A stretch of DNA of 38,977 nt from Schleiferiaceae bacterium (lineage in GTDB: Bacteria > Bacteroidota > Bacteroidia > Flavobacteriales > Schleiferiaceae): positions 1 through 38,977 of the forward strand of contig JAIULY010000008.1 of NCBI GenBank assembly GCA_022565875.1. Direction: 5' to 3'. The position numbers and the translations under genes were made by a program. Within the stretch, counting starts at the first letter, position 1. Every line of letters begins with the position of its first letter. The notes beneath the pieces were generated by a model. The model saw nothing but the letters and a program-made list of their open reading frames with translations, ran no database searches and was not told the origin of the DNA. Positions 1 to 7,869 of the stretch are shown piece after piece.

Positions 1-2
1 GT

Positions 3-515
3 CTTGCTTACGAAGTCATTCGTTACATGGGCAAACTCCCCGGTAAGGCAAGTCACTTCACAAAAATGGACGCCAAATTTGATGAGGAGTACAAAAAAAT
101 TGCGGCAGCTCATCAACTCGAGTTTTACTATGAAAAAGAGGGTAAGGTGTATTTCATGTTCTCGCGAATAGCGCCCAGTATAAAAGTCAAACGCGTAGGT
201 TTGGGGGGATATCTCGAACGCGATGCTACAGGTGAAATCACTGTCTACAAAGAAGTTTTCCGGACTTGGAAAATGGAAGAACCTGTTCTTGCTGAAAAAG
301 GATTGAAATTGTTTTCACTTATGGTAAACAACAAGGACTTGACGCCATTTTACCCTGAAAACTCAGGAAGAGAAGAGTTTATTGAGTTTCCAGATGCATA
401 TACACACTTTGACGTTGAAAAACGCATGTGGATTTCTTCACGTGAAGATGTTTTAGAGCCTTTTTATCACTTGAAAGGCCATCCCGAACAACTAGAAAAC
501 ACAGACTCATTATGA
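3..515 (+). CDS. unrecognised protein, 5' end outside the window
   Basis: The reading frame is already open at base 3 and the residues before the first ATG (base 27) read like normal protein, so the gene probably begins upstream of the window. About 170 codons are visible. The visible part is soluble, with no signal peptide or membrane segment, and rich in charged and aromatic residues. I do not recognise a family. Its stop overlaps the start of the following response-regulator gene by 4 bases (ATGA at 512-515), so the two are very probably one transcript and translationally coupled. That pairing suggests, but does not prove, a link to the regulator's function. The reading frame and the coupling are clear; the function is unknown. 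Confidence 0.75.
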   Translation, partial: LAYEVIRYMGKLPGKASHFTKMDAKFDEEYKKIAAAHQLEFYYEKEGKVYFMFSRIAPSIKVKRVGLGGYLERDATGEITVYKEVFRTWKMEEPVLAEKGLKLFSLMVNNKDLTPFYPENSGREEFIEFPDAYTHFDVEKRMWISSREDVLEPFYHLKGHPEQLENTDSL

Positions 516-1210
516 ATGCACGCGATTACAAACTTTTAATTGTAGATGATGAGGTGGATATCCTCGAGATAATAAGCTACAATTTGAAAAAAGAAGGATT
601 TGTTGTGGAAACCGCATCTCATGGCGAAGAAGCGATTAAAAAACTGGAGACGTACTTGCCTCACCTCATTCTTTTGGATGTGATGATGCCCGGGATGGAT
701 GGCATGGAAACGTGTGACTTGATTAGAAAAGATCCGCGTTTTGATAAAACCATTGTGGCCTTTTTGACAGCACGGGGAGAGGATTATAGTCAACTAGCTG
801 GCTTTGAGGCGGGCGCAGATGATTACATTACCAAGCCCATTAAACCAAAACTTTTGGTGGGGCGTCTAAAAGCTTTGCTGAGAAGGGTTTCGAATGATAT
901 TTCTCAGAATGAAATTGCTGTTCCTACCACTGTTGAAGTGGGCAATGTACTAGTGGATTATGAACAGTATCAAGTGACTGTGGCCAAGAAAAAAATAGAC
1001 TTACCACGAAAAGAATTTGAATTGTTGAGTCTGTTAATTTCCAAACCAGGGAAAGTATTTCCAAGAGAAGAAATCATGGATAGGATTTGGGGTTCTGAAG
1101 TGGTGGTTGGTGGAAGAACCATTGATGTGCATATTCGAAAATTGCGCGAAAAAATTGGGGATGAAAAAATAAGAACAATAAAAGGAGTGGGGTATAAGTA
1201 CAAAGGTTAG
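512..1210 (+). CDS. OmpR/PhoB-family response regulator
   Basis: This is a two-component response regulator of 232 residues that binds DNA when phosphorylated. An N-terminal receiver domain (about 6-122) has the acidic pair D12/D13, phospho-acceptor D56 in LLDVMMPGMDG, T86 and K108, all intact. A C-terminal winged-helix DNA-binding domain (about 140-231) ends in the typical IRTIKGVGYKY hairpin. The ATG overlaps the stop of the preceding unrecognised gene. No histidine kinase is present in the visible window; it may lie upstream of the left edge or elsewhere. The target genes cannot be told from sequence. Related Bacteroidota proteins are often labelled PhoB- or RprY-like, but I do not assign a symbol. 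No convincing terminator is visible before the convergent division gene 62 bases downstream. Confidence 0.93.
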   Translation: MNARDYKLLIVDDEVDILEIISYNLKKEGFVVETASHGEEAIKKLETYLPHLILLDVMMPGMDGMETCDLIRKDPRFDKTIVAFLTARGEDYSQLAGFEAGADDYITKPIKPKLLVGRLKALLRRVSNDISQNEIAVPTTVEVGNVLVDYEQYQVTVAKKKIDLPRKEFELLSLLISKPGKVFPREEIMDRIWGSEVVVGGRTIDVHIRKLREKIGDEKIRTIKGVGYKYKG

Positions 1211-1272
1211 CTAGCTCGGAAAAATCGCAATAATCCTTATCTTCTCTTCACAAATCATACAGCCTAGCCATG

Positions 1273-1596
1273 CTATTCCCCCACGTCAACAATAAATAAC
1301 TCTTCGTTTTCCTTTACCATGTAATGCCGTTCACGGGCGTACTTTTCCAATTTTTCCTCACTGCCGGTCAACTCTTGAATGGCTTCTTTGTTTGCCTTTA
1401 TTTCTGCTTCAAAAAAGGCCTTTTCGTTGTTGAGCTTTTTTAAGTCTTGTGTCAACTCTCGCTGAATAATCCAAGAATTGGTATCGATAAATAACATCCA
1501 AATCGAAAACCCCAACAAACCCAATACGTAGCGATTTTTTAAAATCCGAAACCAAACGTTGTCGTTTAGTTGGTCAATTTTTGCTTTTAAAGTCAT
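1273..1596 (-). CDS. septum formation initiator (DivIC/FtsB-like) protein
   Basis: A small bitopic membrane protein of 107 residues with the layout of the DivIC/FtsB family, which holds the divisome together through a complex with FtsL and FtsQ-like proteins. It has a short basic cytoplasmic N-terminus, one membrane helix at about 25-42, then a coiled coil (about 48-85) rich in Leu, Lys and Glu, then the family-like segment EKYARERHYMVKENEELFIV near the C-terminus. The assignment rests on this layout and the C-terminal motif. The gene lies 199 bases downstream of the M1 peptidase on the same strand, with a long hairpin between them. I see no match to the TAnnTTTG promoter element directly before the start, so read-through from the peptidase gene is possible. 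Confidence 0.82.
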   Translation of the reverse strand: MTLKAKIDQLNDNVWFRILKNRYVLGLLGFSIWMLFIDTNSWIIQRELTQDLKKLNNEKAFFEAEIKANKEAIQELTGSEEKLEKYARERHYMVKENEELFIVDVGE

Positions 1597-1705
1597 ATGG
1601 CCGAGTTGTTTTTATACAATGCTTTGCTTTCAGAATGCTTGCCGGTTCTCAAGTCAGTTTGAGTCTGATGCTAGGCCATAAAAGTAAAGACTTTTTTAAA
1701 CGATG

Positions 1706-1751
1706 TCCGCTCGCGGTTTCATTGTTTTTCAACAATAAAACCGCAAGCGGA
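1706..1751 (-). other. 21-bp stem-loop with GAAA loop in minus-strand RNA
   Basis: Two 21-base arms (1706-1726 and 1731-1751) surround a 4-base loop. On the plus strand the arms have two C-A mismatches; in minus-strand RNA both become G-U wobble pairs, so the whole stem pairs, and the loop reads GAAA, a stable GNRA tetraloop. It sits 44 bases after the M1 peptidase stop and 109 bases before the DivIC-like start, both on the minus strand. There is no clean U-run after it, so it is not a textbook rho-independent terminator; it could be a transcript 3' end, a stabilising or processing structure, or one copy of a dispersed repeat. The structure is seen directly; the role is inferred. Confidence 0.6.
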
Positions 1752-1795
1752 TTTATGGTTTTTCAAAAGCCTTTGTAGCAGCTTCCATTGTTGTA

Positions 1796-4738
1796 TTACA
1801 AAAGGCTGCGCAAAGACTTGTAAGGGTTGGCTGCACGAATGTTTATCATAAAACGAACCCTATTCCAAAGCTTTGGCTGTAGGTCGCTAACGTGATCCTC
1901 CAAGCGGCTATTATTGATTAACGGTAAACCAATAGAGAATGCATTAGGAATCAATTCGATGAGTAATCCGGATGAAAAATAGCTATCCCAAACCATTGCA
2001 TTTGCACTGTTTTCACGGTTCATCAAGGCGCCCTCGGCATATACACTAATCAAAGGCACATAAGGAAGTTCCAGCGTTATGCGTCCTGATGTCAACACAC
2101 TATGGGCTTGTAGTTGGGTAAATACTAAGAAGCCACCTTCATTGTCCAAAAATTGGGTGCGATTGCCGCCACGATTGAAGAAAAACTCATCCAATCGGTA
2201 ATCTTGTTGGCCATCCCAACCGTTGAGCCTAAAGTTGTATGGTGAACGAGTTGAAGTAGGCGCCATTGCTCCAGCAAACAATCTGGTTTTAACGTGCTTT
2301 TCTTTCCAATAGCGCTTTTCGTAAACATAACTACCAAAAATTTTGGTGGTTGTACTGTTTTCTGATGGGCTAGAGGCAGTGGTTTCGCTCAAATCGCTAA
2401 TCCATTCTACCCCAATATACCCAGCGTGTGAACGGTTGTAGTTGCTCTTAGAAAAACTATAAAACGCTTCATTTGCCGTGTACCAATTTCTCGCTTCTAG
2501 GTTCTCATCACCCAACCGCTGTATGTCTTCAATAAAACGAAAGCGGATGCCAGCTTTGTGATTGAAGTTTGTACTGCGATCTTTGGTGCGCAAATGGAAA
2601 ATTAAGTTGGGGTTGATGCGATTGTAAAGAGAAGGAGAAGCCCCTTGAGTCGTGAAAAAACGGCTCGTTTCTGTTTCTAAACTGATGCGACTTAGCCAGT
2701 CTGTTTTTGGGGTGAAATAATTGTAGTTAAACCCAGCAAGCCCCACCAAACTATTTGAGCGAAAGCCAAAGGCAGGTGCAATATAGTACTCAAATTTTTT
2801 CCCAAAAAATGAGCGATTGTGGATGCCCAGCCCAAGATAAAAGGGGTCTCCACTATTGAACCCCATTACCGGTAGCAGCACTTGTCTGTTTTCTTCGCGA
2901 TGTTCGAGCATGGGCAAAAACTTAAAGGATAGCTTTCTAGTAGAGGGTGTAGCATCGTTTTCAAGCACCAGGTCCAATGAATTGTTGTTTTTGTTGTGGA
3001 TAATCGGTTCTGCCCAATCGGCAGGAAACTCAAAAGTCTTTTTGCCCGTGAATCCCTCGAGCCAACGCGTGGTATCATTGGCAAAGGTTAAGGGTAGTGG
3101 AGCAGAGACGTTTCCTTTGTTTTTAAGGGTAACCTGGAATTTACCGTCTAAAACTTTTGTGGAAACAATTTTATAATCCACTTTTTTGGTGCTACCAACA
3201 ATATCTTCAAAAAACCAGCTGAGGTCTTTACCTGTACTTTCCTCAAAAGTGGCTTGTAAATCTTCTGGCGCAGGATGTTTAAATTTCCAAGTATTGTAAT
3301 ATAGGTGCATCGCTTTTAGAAAAGCCTCCTCTCCCAGATAACCCCTCAAATGCTGAAAAGCCACTGCCGATTTCATGTAAACCACCAAACCATAGTTGGT
3401 ATTTGAGAACGCTGGCGCAGGTGCATTCATCGGTTGGTCTTCGTTCCAACTACCAACTATTCGGTAGGCTAAGTAATATTGGTCTTTGTCTTTCCACTTG
3501 TCCAAACCAAAGATTTTGGCATTGCCAGCTAAGTTTTCATTTGGGTAGAAATGTTGCATGTACATAGATTCTACGTGGGAGTTCATACCTTCATCCATAA
3601 AGGGATAACGTCTTTCATCTGAGCCCAAAATACCATAGAACCAATTGTGACCTACCTCATGTGCAATGACTTTGTCGAGCATTTTTCCAGAGCCCATGGA
3701 GCCAATTACAGTTACCATAGGGTATTCCATGCCACCACCTGCGGCTATGGTTCCGTCCACAGCTGTTACGTAATCGTAGGGGTAATCACCCACTTCTTTG
3801 CTGTAGAATTGCGTAGCATTAACGATGTAGTCAACACCTTTGTCTTTCCATAACTTTTTGTTGGCTTTTTGATACATAGCGATGGCCTTCACTGAGCGAT
3901 TGCCAATGTTGAAGTCTTTGGTTTCCACAAAAAACGATTTAGAAGCAAAAAAAGCAAAGTCATGGATGTTGTCTTGTTTATAGCGCAGCGTCTTTTTTGC
4001 CTCAGCGCTGGGCGAATCATCACCTTTAAAAGATCCGTCTTTGGTAGCGGCCTCACGTTCGGCAATGCGTTCCCATTCTTCATCATTTAACAACATACCC
4101 GTGGCGCCAACAAAGTAGTTTTCTGGTAGGGTAATCGATACATCAAACGCCCCAAACTCACTGTAAAACTCACCTTGAGTGAGATAGGGGTAGGGGTGCC
4201 AGCCATTTCTGTCGTATACAGCGGGTTTTGGATACCACTGCGTGATCATGTAATCATTTTCAATATGGCCTAATCTGGAAATTTCTGCATTGGGCAATTT
4301 CACACGAAAAGGAGTTTTAATGGTGGTTTTTTCTCCGGGTTGTAATGGGGTGTGCAGTTGAATGCGTTGCACGTCCAATTGATTGTTGACGTTTTCAAAC
4401 GAGACAGGCCTTCCATTTTGTGTAAAGAAAAGCGAATCGCAAAACCCTCTGTTGTCTTCTTGGTCCAAAAGTGCAGCTACCTTTCCAGAAACCAGAAGTT
4501 GGTCATGCAAAGCAGTACCTTTTTGATAGGCGTTAGGCATGGTTAAGATGTAGATTTCATCCAAGACATGCGGAGAGGCGTTGTGGTACTCCATTTCGAT
4601 AGAGCCGCGAAGCATTTTTTGCACATCATCCAACTCTACAGCAATGGTGTAATTTACAGTCTGCTGAAAATAAGGTGTTTGGCCAATGGCATTACAGGAG
4701 AATAAAAGCAGGGAAACAAAGGAAAGTATGTTCTTCAT
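1796..4738 (-). CDS. M1-family metallopeptidase with C-terminal outer-membrane barrel-like region
   Basis: A 980-residue secreted zinc aminopeptidase-like protein. Residues 1-19 look like a signal peptide. The M1 signature is complete: substrate-binding GGGMEYP at 334-340 (the family's GAMEN position), zinc site HEVGH at 360-364 and third ligand E383, exactly 18 residues after the second His. Residues from about 610 to 980 are not peptidase. They are rich in Gly and aromatic residues, show alternating polar/hydrophobic stretches, and end in a strand-like segment (RVRFMINIRAANPY), which resembles an outer-membrane beta-barrel of the surface-antigen type. I infer a peptidase anchored at the outer membrane through its own barrel. 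Most M1 enzymes lack this region. The start is the ATG that begins the signal peptide. The catalytic call is firm; the barrel is inference from composition. Confidence 0.92.
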   Translation of the reverse strand: MKNILSFVSLLLFSCNAIGQTPYFQQTVNYTIAVELDDVQKMLRGSIEMEYHNASPHVLDEIYILTMPNAYQKGTALHDQLLVSGKVAALLDQEDNRGFCDSLFFTQNGRPVSFENVNNQLDVQRIQLHTPLQPGEKTTIKTPFRVKLPNAEISRLGHIENDYMITQWYPKPAVYDRNGWHPYPYLTQGEFYSEFGAFDVSITLPENYFVGATGMLLNDEEWERIAEREAATKDGSFKGDDSPSAEAKKTLRYKQDNIHDFAFFASKSFFVETKDFNIGNRSVKAIAMYQKANKKLWKDKGVDYIVNATQFYSKEVGDYPYDYVTAVDGTIAAGGGMEYPMVTVIGSMGSGKMLDKVIAHEVGHNWFYGILGSDERRYPFMDEGMNSHVESMYMQHFYPNENLAGNAKIFGLDKWKDKDQYYLAYRIVGSWNEDQPMNAPAPAFSNTNYGLVVYMKSAVAFQHLRGYLGEEAFLKAMHLYYNTWKFKHPAPEDLQATFEESTGKDLSWFFEDIVGSTKKVDYKIVSTKVLDGKFQVTLKNKGNVSAPLPLTFANDTTRWLEGFTGKKTFEFPADWAEPIIHNKNNNSLDLVLENDATPSTRKLSFKFLPMLEHREENRQVLLPVMGFNSGDPFYLGLGIHNRSFFGKKFEYYIAPAFGFRSNSLVGLAGFNYNYFTPKTDWLSRISLETETSRFFTTQGASPSLYNRINPNLIFHLRTKDRSTNFNHKAGIRFRFIEDIQRLGDENLEARNWYTANEAFYSFSKSNYNRSHAGYIGVEWISDLSETTASSPSENSTTTKIFGSYVYEKRYWKEKHVKTRLFAGAMAPTSTRSPYNFRLNGWDGQQDYRLDEFFFNRGGNRTQFLDNEGGFLVFTQLQAHSVLTSGRITLELPYVPLISVYAEGALMNRENSANAMVWDSYFSSGLLIELIPNAFSIGLPLINNSRLEDHVSDLQPKLWNRVRFMINIRAANPYKSLRSLL

Positions 4739-4869
4739 TTTTTGATTTTTGCAATGAGTGGTAAAATGGTTTTTATACTTACAGAAAAATGAAATTTTAG
4801 TGAAATTTCTCGGATTTTAGCATTTCGTTGGCTACAGAGAATAGTTGTAAAATACAGGGGATAATCCAT

Positions 4870-4877
4870 TAGTTTTG
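4870..4877 (+). promoter_or_regulatory. candidate promoter of the acidic orphan gene
   Basis: TAGTTTTG is a perfect match to the Bacteroidota -7 element TAnnTTTG, 50 bases before the ATG at 4928. A TTG lies at 4845-4847, 22 bases upstream, which is slightly long for the -33 element. No experimental start site is known. Confidence 0.4.
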
Positions 4878-4927
4878 CGACAAATTTCAATAGTCTAGTC
4901 AATATTTTAAATAGAAAGCAAGTACTT

Positions 4928-5362
4928 ATGTCAGCACACAAAACAACGCCACTTTTTTTAGATACCCTCGAACGGATGGACCTTTGGATGGACGCTATTG
5001 AGGAGGTGCCCGTCGACACTGCGGAGCAGGCTGACGAGCACGCCTTTGAATTAGAGTTATACGAAGGAAATTTATATGCGGTGATTTTTGAGTATTGCAT
5101 AGAACGAGGTTATACTTTGCTTGATTTTCCGCAGCGCTATTTACACGATGAGAAATTAGCAGATGAGGAAATCACCTACGAGCGTATGGGCTATTACATT
5201 TGGCACACCGCTTTGGAAGCGACAGATGTCTTTGATTTGATACGTAAAATCGAACTTTGGGCTAATCCAGATTTGTCAGACGTAGATATTCGGCAAGAGT
5301 TAGCAGAGCGGCTGGCAGAGCTAGGTCCAGCAGCATCTTTATTCGAGGCCGTTGAAAATTGA
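4928..5362 (+). CDS. acidic hypothetical protein
   Basis: A 144-residue soluble protein that I do not recognise. It is strikingly acidic, with many Asp and Glu and few Lys and Arg, and is predicted largely helical from its Leu/Ala/Glu-rich composition. It has no signal peptide, membrane segment or obvious metal or catalytic motif. The middle part has several Tyr/Trp clusters (for example MGYYIWHTALEATDVF). The gene stands alone: divergent from the M1 peptidase and followed by about 240 bases before the alpha-glucan phosphorylase start. It has its own candidate promoter, which supports a real gene. Function unknown. Confidence 0.75.
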   Translation: MSAHKTTPLFLDTLERMDLWMDAIEEVPVDTAEQADEHAFELELYEGNLYAVIFEYCIERGYTLLDFPQRYLHDEKLADEEITYERMGYYIWHTALEATDVFDLIRKIELWANPDLSDVDIRQELAERLAELGPAASLFEAVEN

Positions 5363-5515
5363 ATGACCTTGAAATAACAAGTAACCGAGAGCAATTTAAT
5401 AAATGGTAGCTAATGGGTAATTTTTTCTTTAAACATAAGTTTTCATGGAATTTATTTTGCTGGGGTTTTGTTTTTAAATAATTGAAAAACAAGTTGTTGT
5501 TTGATGCGTGTTACT

Positions 5516-5536
5516 AAAGTGTAAAAAATACACTTT
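5516..5536. promoter_or_regulatory. inverted repeat just upstream of the glucan phosphorylase promoter
   Basis: AAAGTGTA (5516-5523), five A residues, then TACACTTT (5529-5536) form a perfect 8-bp inverted repeat. It ends 5 bases before the TTTG -33 element at 5542, a position typical of an operator. A weak terminator is an alternative, as four T residues include and follow the right arm. Confidence 0.3.
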
Positions 5537-5541
5537 TATCT

Positions 5542-5572
5542 TTTGCAGGTCGCATTTCATTTTATACCTTTC
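5542..5572 (+). promoter_or_regulatory. candidate promoter of the alpha-glucan phosphorylase gene
   Basis: TTTG at 5542-5545 and TACCTTTC at 5565-5572 (one mismatch to TAnnTTTG) are separated by 19 bases. It lies inside a longer open frame that could otherwise be read from 5508, which argues that translation starts further down, at 5592 or 5607. Confidence 0.4.
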
Positions 5573-5606
5573 GCCAAAATTTATTAATCTAATGTTGCAA
5601 AACCAC

Positions 5607-7217
5607 ATGAACAAAAAGAAACCAACAGTTGCCTATTTCTGCATGGAGTATGGACTAGACGAAACATTTAAGTCGTATGCTGGTGGATTAGGCATCCTGG
5701 CAGGAGATTATTTAAAAGGCGCAAAAGATCATGAATTCCCCATTGTTGGCATTGGTATAAAGTGGAAACAAGGGTATACCGATCAGCGCATTGATGAAAA
5801 TGGAAAGCCCTACGATGCCTATCACAACTATGAGTATGATTTTTTAGAAGATACAGGCGTTCAGGTTCCCGTTACCATAAAAGGTAGCGAGGTGCAATGT
5901 AAGGTATGGAAGGTTACTGCTTTTGGCAATGCCCCTTTGTATTTATTAGACACCGATTTGCCGCACAATCCCGAATCGTGGACTACGGGACAACTTTATG
6001 GTTGGTTTGGGGAAGAGCGCATCGCACAAGAAATTGTATTGGGCATCGGTGGTGTTCGTGCCTTGCGAAAATTAGGCATTGCTATCGATGTATATCACTT
6101 CAATGAAGGCCATGCATTATTTGCTGGTTTTGAATTGATACGCGAAAAAGTAGCAGCAGGTGCGACTTATGAAGACGCGGTAGCAGCCACAAAAGCTGAA
6201 ACTGTATTCACAACGCATACTCCAGTTTTACAGGGTAACGAGTCACATCCCATAGAGCGAATTGTTTATATGGGAGCCAATATGGACATCACAGAAGAGC
6301 AATTAGAGGAACTTGGTGGGTCGCCATTCAACATGACAGTAGGAGCATTGCGCTTGTCGAAAAAATCGAATGCAGTAGCAGCGCTTCATGGAGAGACCGC
6401 AAACAAAATGTGGGCACATGTAGATGGTAAATCCGATATTGTTCCTATTACCAACGCCATCCACATGCCAACTTGGGTGGATAATGAAATGATTGTTCGC
6501 GCCGAAAATGGTGGAGACTTGTGGGAGCAGCACATGAAAAACAAGAAAGATTTAGTAGACTTCATCGAAAAGAAAAATGGGGTTCGCCTCAATCCTGAAA
6601 ATCTAATCATTGGATTTTCTCGCCGTGCTGCACCGTACAAGCGAAGCGACTTTATATTCAGCGATCCAAAAATTATTGAGCCCTATTTAAAGTCAGGAAA
6701 AATTCAGATTGTGTTTTCAGGAAAAGCCCATCCATTGGATGATACGGGTAAAGGTATCGTTGCCAATTTGGTGAAAATGAGTAAACTGTATCCAAGTGCA
6801 GTAGTCTTTTTACAGAATTACGGAATGGAAATCGGTGCCGCACTAACAAGAGGGTCCGACATTTGGTTAAACAATCCACGTCGCCCAATGGAAGCAAGTG
6901 GTACCTCGGGAATGAAAGCCGCTATGAATGGTGTCTTGAATTTTAGTATTCTCGATGGTTGGTGGCCAGAGGCTTGTCGCCACGGTGAAAATGGATGGCA
7001 ATTTGGTGATGCGTTTGAAAGTACAGACGAGAAAATACAAGACGCCCACGATTTAAAAGCGCTTTATCAAGTGCTTGAGAATGATGTTGTACCAACGTAT
7101 TACGAAAATCGTGAAAAATGGGTTTCTATGATGAAAAATAGCATCCTTGACACTAAAGATTATTTTGCAGTTAAACGAATGTTGGAGGAGTACTACTCTG
7201 AGTTGTATGAAGCGTAA
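5607..7217 (+). CDS. glgP: alpha-glucan (glycogen) phosphorylase, short form
   Basis: A GT35 phosphorylase that releases glucose 1-phosphate from glycogen or maltodextrin in the cytoplasm. At 536 residues it is the short type of alpha-glucan phosphorylase, much shorter than the roughly 800-residue animal and E. coli enzymes. The pyridoxal-phosphate lysine is K437 in EASGTSGMKAAMNG. Other family blocks are YFCMEYGLDE near the N-terminus, the VYHFNEGHALFAGFEL block, FTTHTPVLQGNE, and GFSRRAAPYKR in the C-terminal half. I chose ATG 5607 because the family begins close to the YFCMEYGL block and because a candidate promoter lies at 5542-5572; ATG 5592 is also possible. A terminator follows. No other glycogen gene is adjacent, so it appears to be a single-gene unit. 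Confidence 0.93.
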   Translation: MNKKKPTVAYFCMEYGLDETFKSYAGGLGILAGDYLKGAKDHEFPIVGIGIKWKQGYTDQRIDENGKPYDAYHNYEYDFLEDTGVQVPVTIKGSEVQCKVWKVTAFGNAPLYLLDTDLPHNPESWTTGQLYGWFGEERIAQEIVLGIGGVRALRKLGIAIDVYHFNEGHALFAGFELIREKVAAGATYEDAVAATKAETVFTTHTPVLQGNESHPIERIVYMGANMDITEEQLEELGGSPFNMTVGALRLSKKSNAVAALHGETANKMWAHVDGKSDIVPITNAIHMPTWVDNEMIVRAENGGDLWEQHMKNKKDLVDFIEKKNGVRLNPENLIIGFSRRAAPYKRSDFIFSDPKIIEPYLKSGKIQIVFSGKAHPLDDTGKGIVANLVKMSKLYPSAVVFLQNYGMEIGAALTRGSDIWLNNPRRPMEASGTSGMKAAMNGVLNFSILDGWWPEACRHGENGWQFGDAFESTDEKIQDAHDLKALYQVLENDVVPTYYENREKWVSMMKNSILDTKDYFAVKRMLEEYYSELYEA

Positions 7218-7252
7218 GCATCATTTCTTAGATTGACGGATTGCGAAAAGAA

Positions 7253-7280
7253 AAAGCCGCTCCAATGTTGGGCGGCTTTT
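7253..7280 (+). terminator. terminator after the glucan phosphorylase
   Basis: AAAGCCGC pairs with GCGGCTTT around an inner CCAA/TTGG stem with a bulged T, and a run of T follows (to about 7283). It starts about 35 bases after the stop codon. Confidence 0.8.
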
Positions 7281-7379
7281 TTTGTTTTTGACAATTTTCA
7301 AGGGAAAAACCTTGGACAGTCATATATTAAATCAATATTACATCTGGTAATTTGTTACCAGAATAGCATACTTTTTTAT

Positions 7380-7757
7380 TTACTTGATAATCAAAACGGT
7401 ACCCTTTTTGTCAATCACCTCATTTTCAAATTCAAATTGAGCTGTAAGTTTCCAAAGATAAGTGGCTCGCGGCAATGGAATGCCGTCATAAGTGCCGTCC
7501 CATTTTATTTTAGGGTCTTGTGTTTGAAAAACTTCCCGACCAAATTGATCATAAATCCTGAGATCGTAGCGATGCAGGTTGCAGTTTTTTGGTATGGTTA
7601 CAAAAAATTCGTCGTTTACGCCATCACCATTGGGGGTGAAAGCATTGGGAACAATTAACTCACAACCATTTTCAAAAAAAGAAAAATGTACTGGCTCATG
7701 TGCGTTCGCAAGTTGCAGCGCAAGCACGAAAAGAAGTAGTATAAAAAGTTTTTTCAT
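7380..7757 (-). CDS. small secreted protein consisting of a T9SS type B sorting domain
   Basis: A 125-residue protein made of a signal peptide (about 1-19, cleaved near ANA/HE) and essentially one domain, the gliding-motility-associated C-terminal domain that serves as a type B sorting signal for type IX secretion. The hallmark VPNAFTPNGDGVNDEF is at about 36-51, followed by RYDLRIYDQFGREVF, WDGTYDG and the YLWKLTA strand. In most proteins this domain is the last ~90 residues of a very large surface adhesin; here there is no cargo. It may be a truncated remnant, a small carrier or anchoring protein, or a partner of SprF/PorP-like proteins. The frame is intact and has its own candidate promoter, so I call it a real gene. 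Confidence 0.85.
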   Translation of the reverse strand: MKKLFILLLFVLALQLANAHEPVHFSFFENGCELIVPNAFTPNGDGVNDEFFVTIPKNCNLHRYDLRIYDQFGREVFQTQDPKIKWDGTYDGIPLPRATYLWKLTAQFEFENEVIDKKGTVLIIK

Positions 7758-7790
7758 AGTGTAGTAAACGCTAATGGCAACAAAAATAGC

Positions 7791-7798
7791 TTTTTATT
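7791..7798 (-). promoter_or_regulatory. candidate -7 element for the type B sorting-domain gene
   Basis: Minus-strand TATTTTTG fits TAnnTTTG exactly, 34 bases before the ATG. No good -33 element is visible at the right distance. Confidence 0.35.
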
Positions 7799-7869
7799 TT
7801 CCTTGGCAGTACAACTTTGAGTTAAGTGTTTTAATTAGTTATTCACCGTGACATTTCACCGATTTAACG

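Noticed and set aside
4791-4809. GAAATTT/AAATTTC inverted repeat in the M1 peptidase/orphan gap
   Set aside because: Made only of A/T-rich bases, so expected by chance in this gap; no clear promoter relation.
4735-5100. 121-residue minus-strand open frame upstream of the M1 peptidase
   Set aside because: It overlaps the acidic orphan gene in antisense and has no recognisable features or good start.
5508-5606. N-terminal extension of the glucan phosphorylase
   Set aside because: The extra residues do not resemble the family and the candidate promoter lies inside them.
7233-7658. 141-residue plus-strand open frame
   Set aside because: It is antisense to the type B sorting-domain gene, overlaps the glgP terminator and has no domain signature.
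7842-7861. Short direct repeat TTCACCG near the polA stop
   Set aside because: Only 7 bases long and not placed at any regulatory position.
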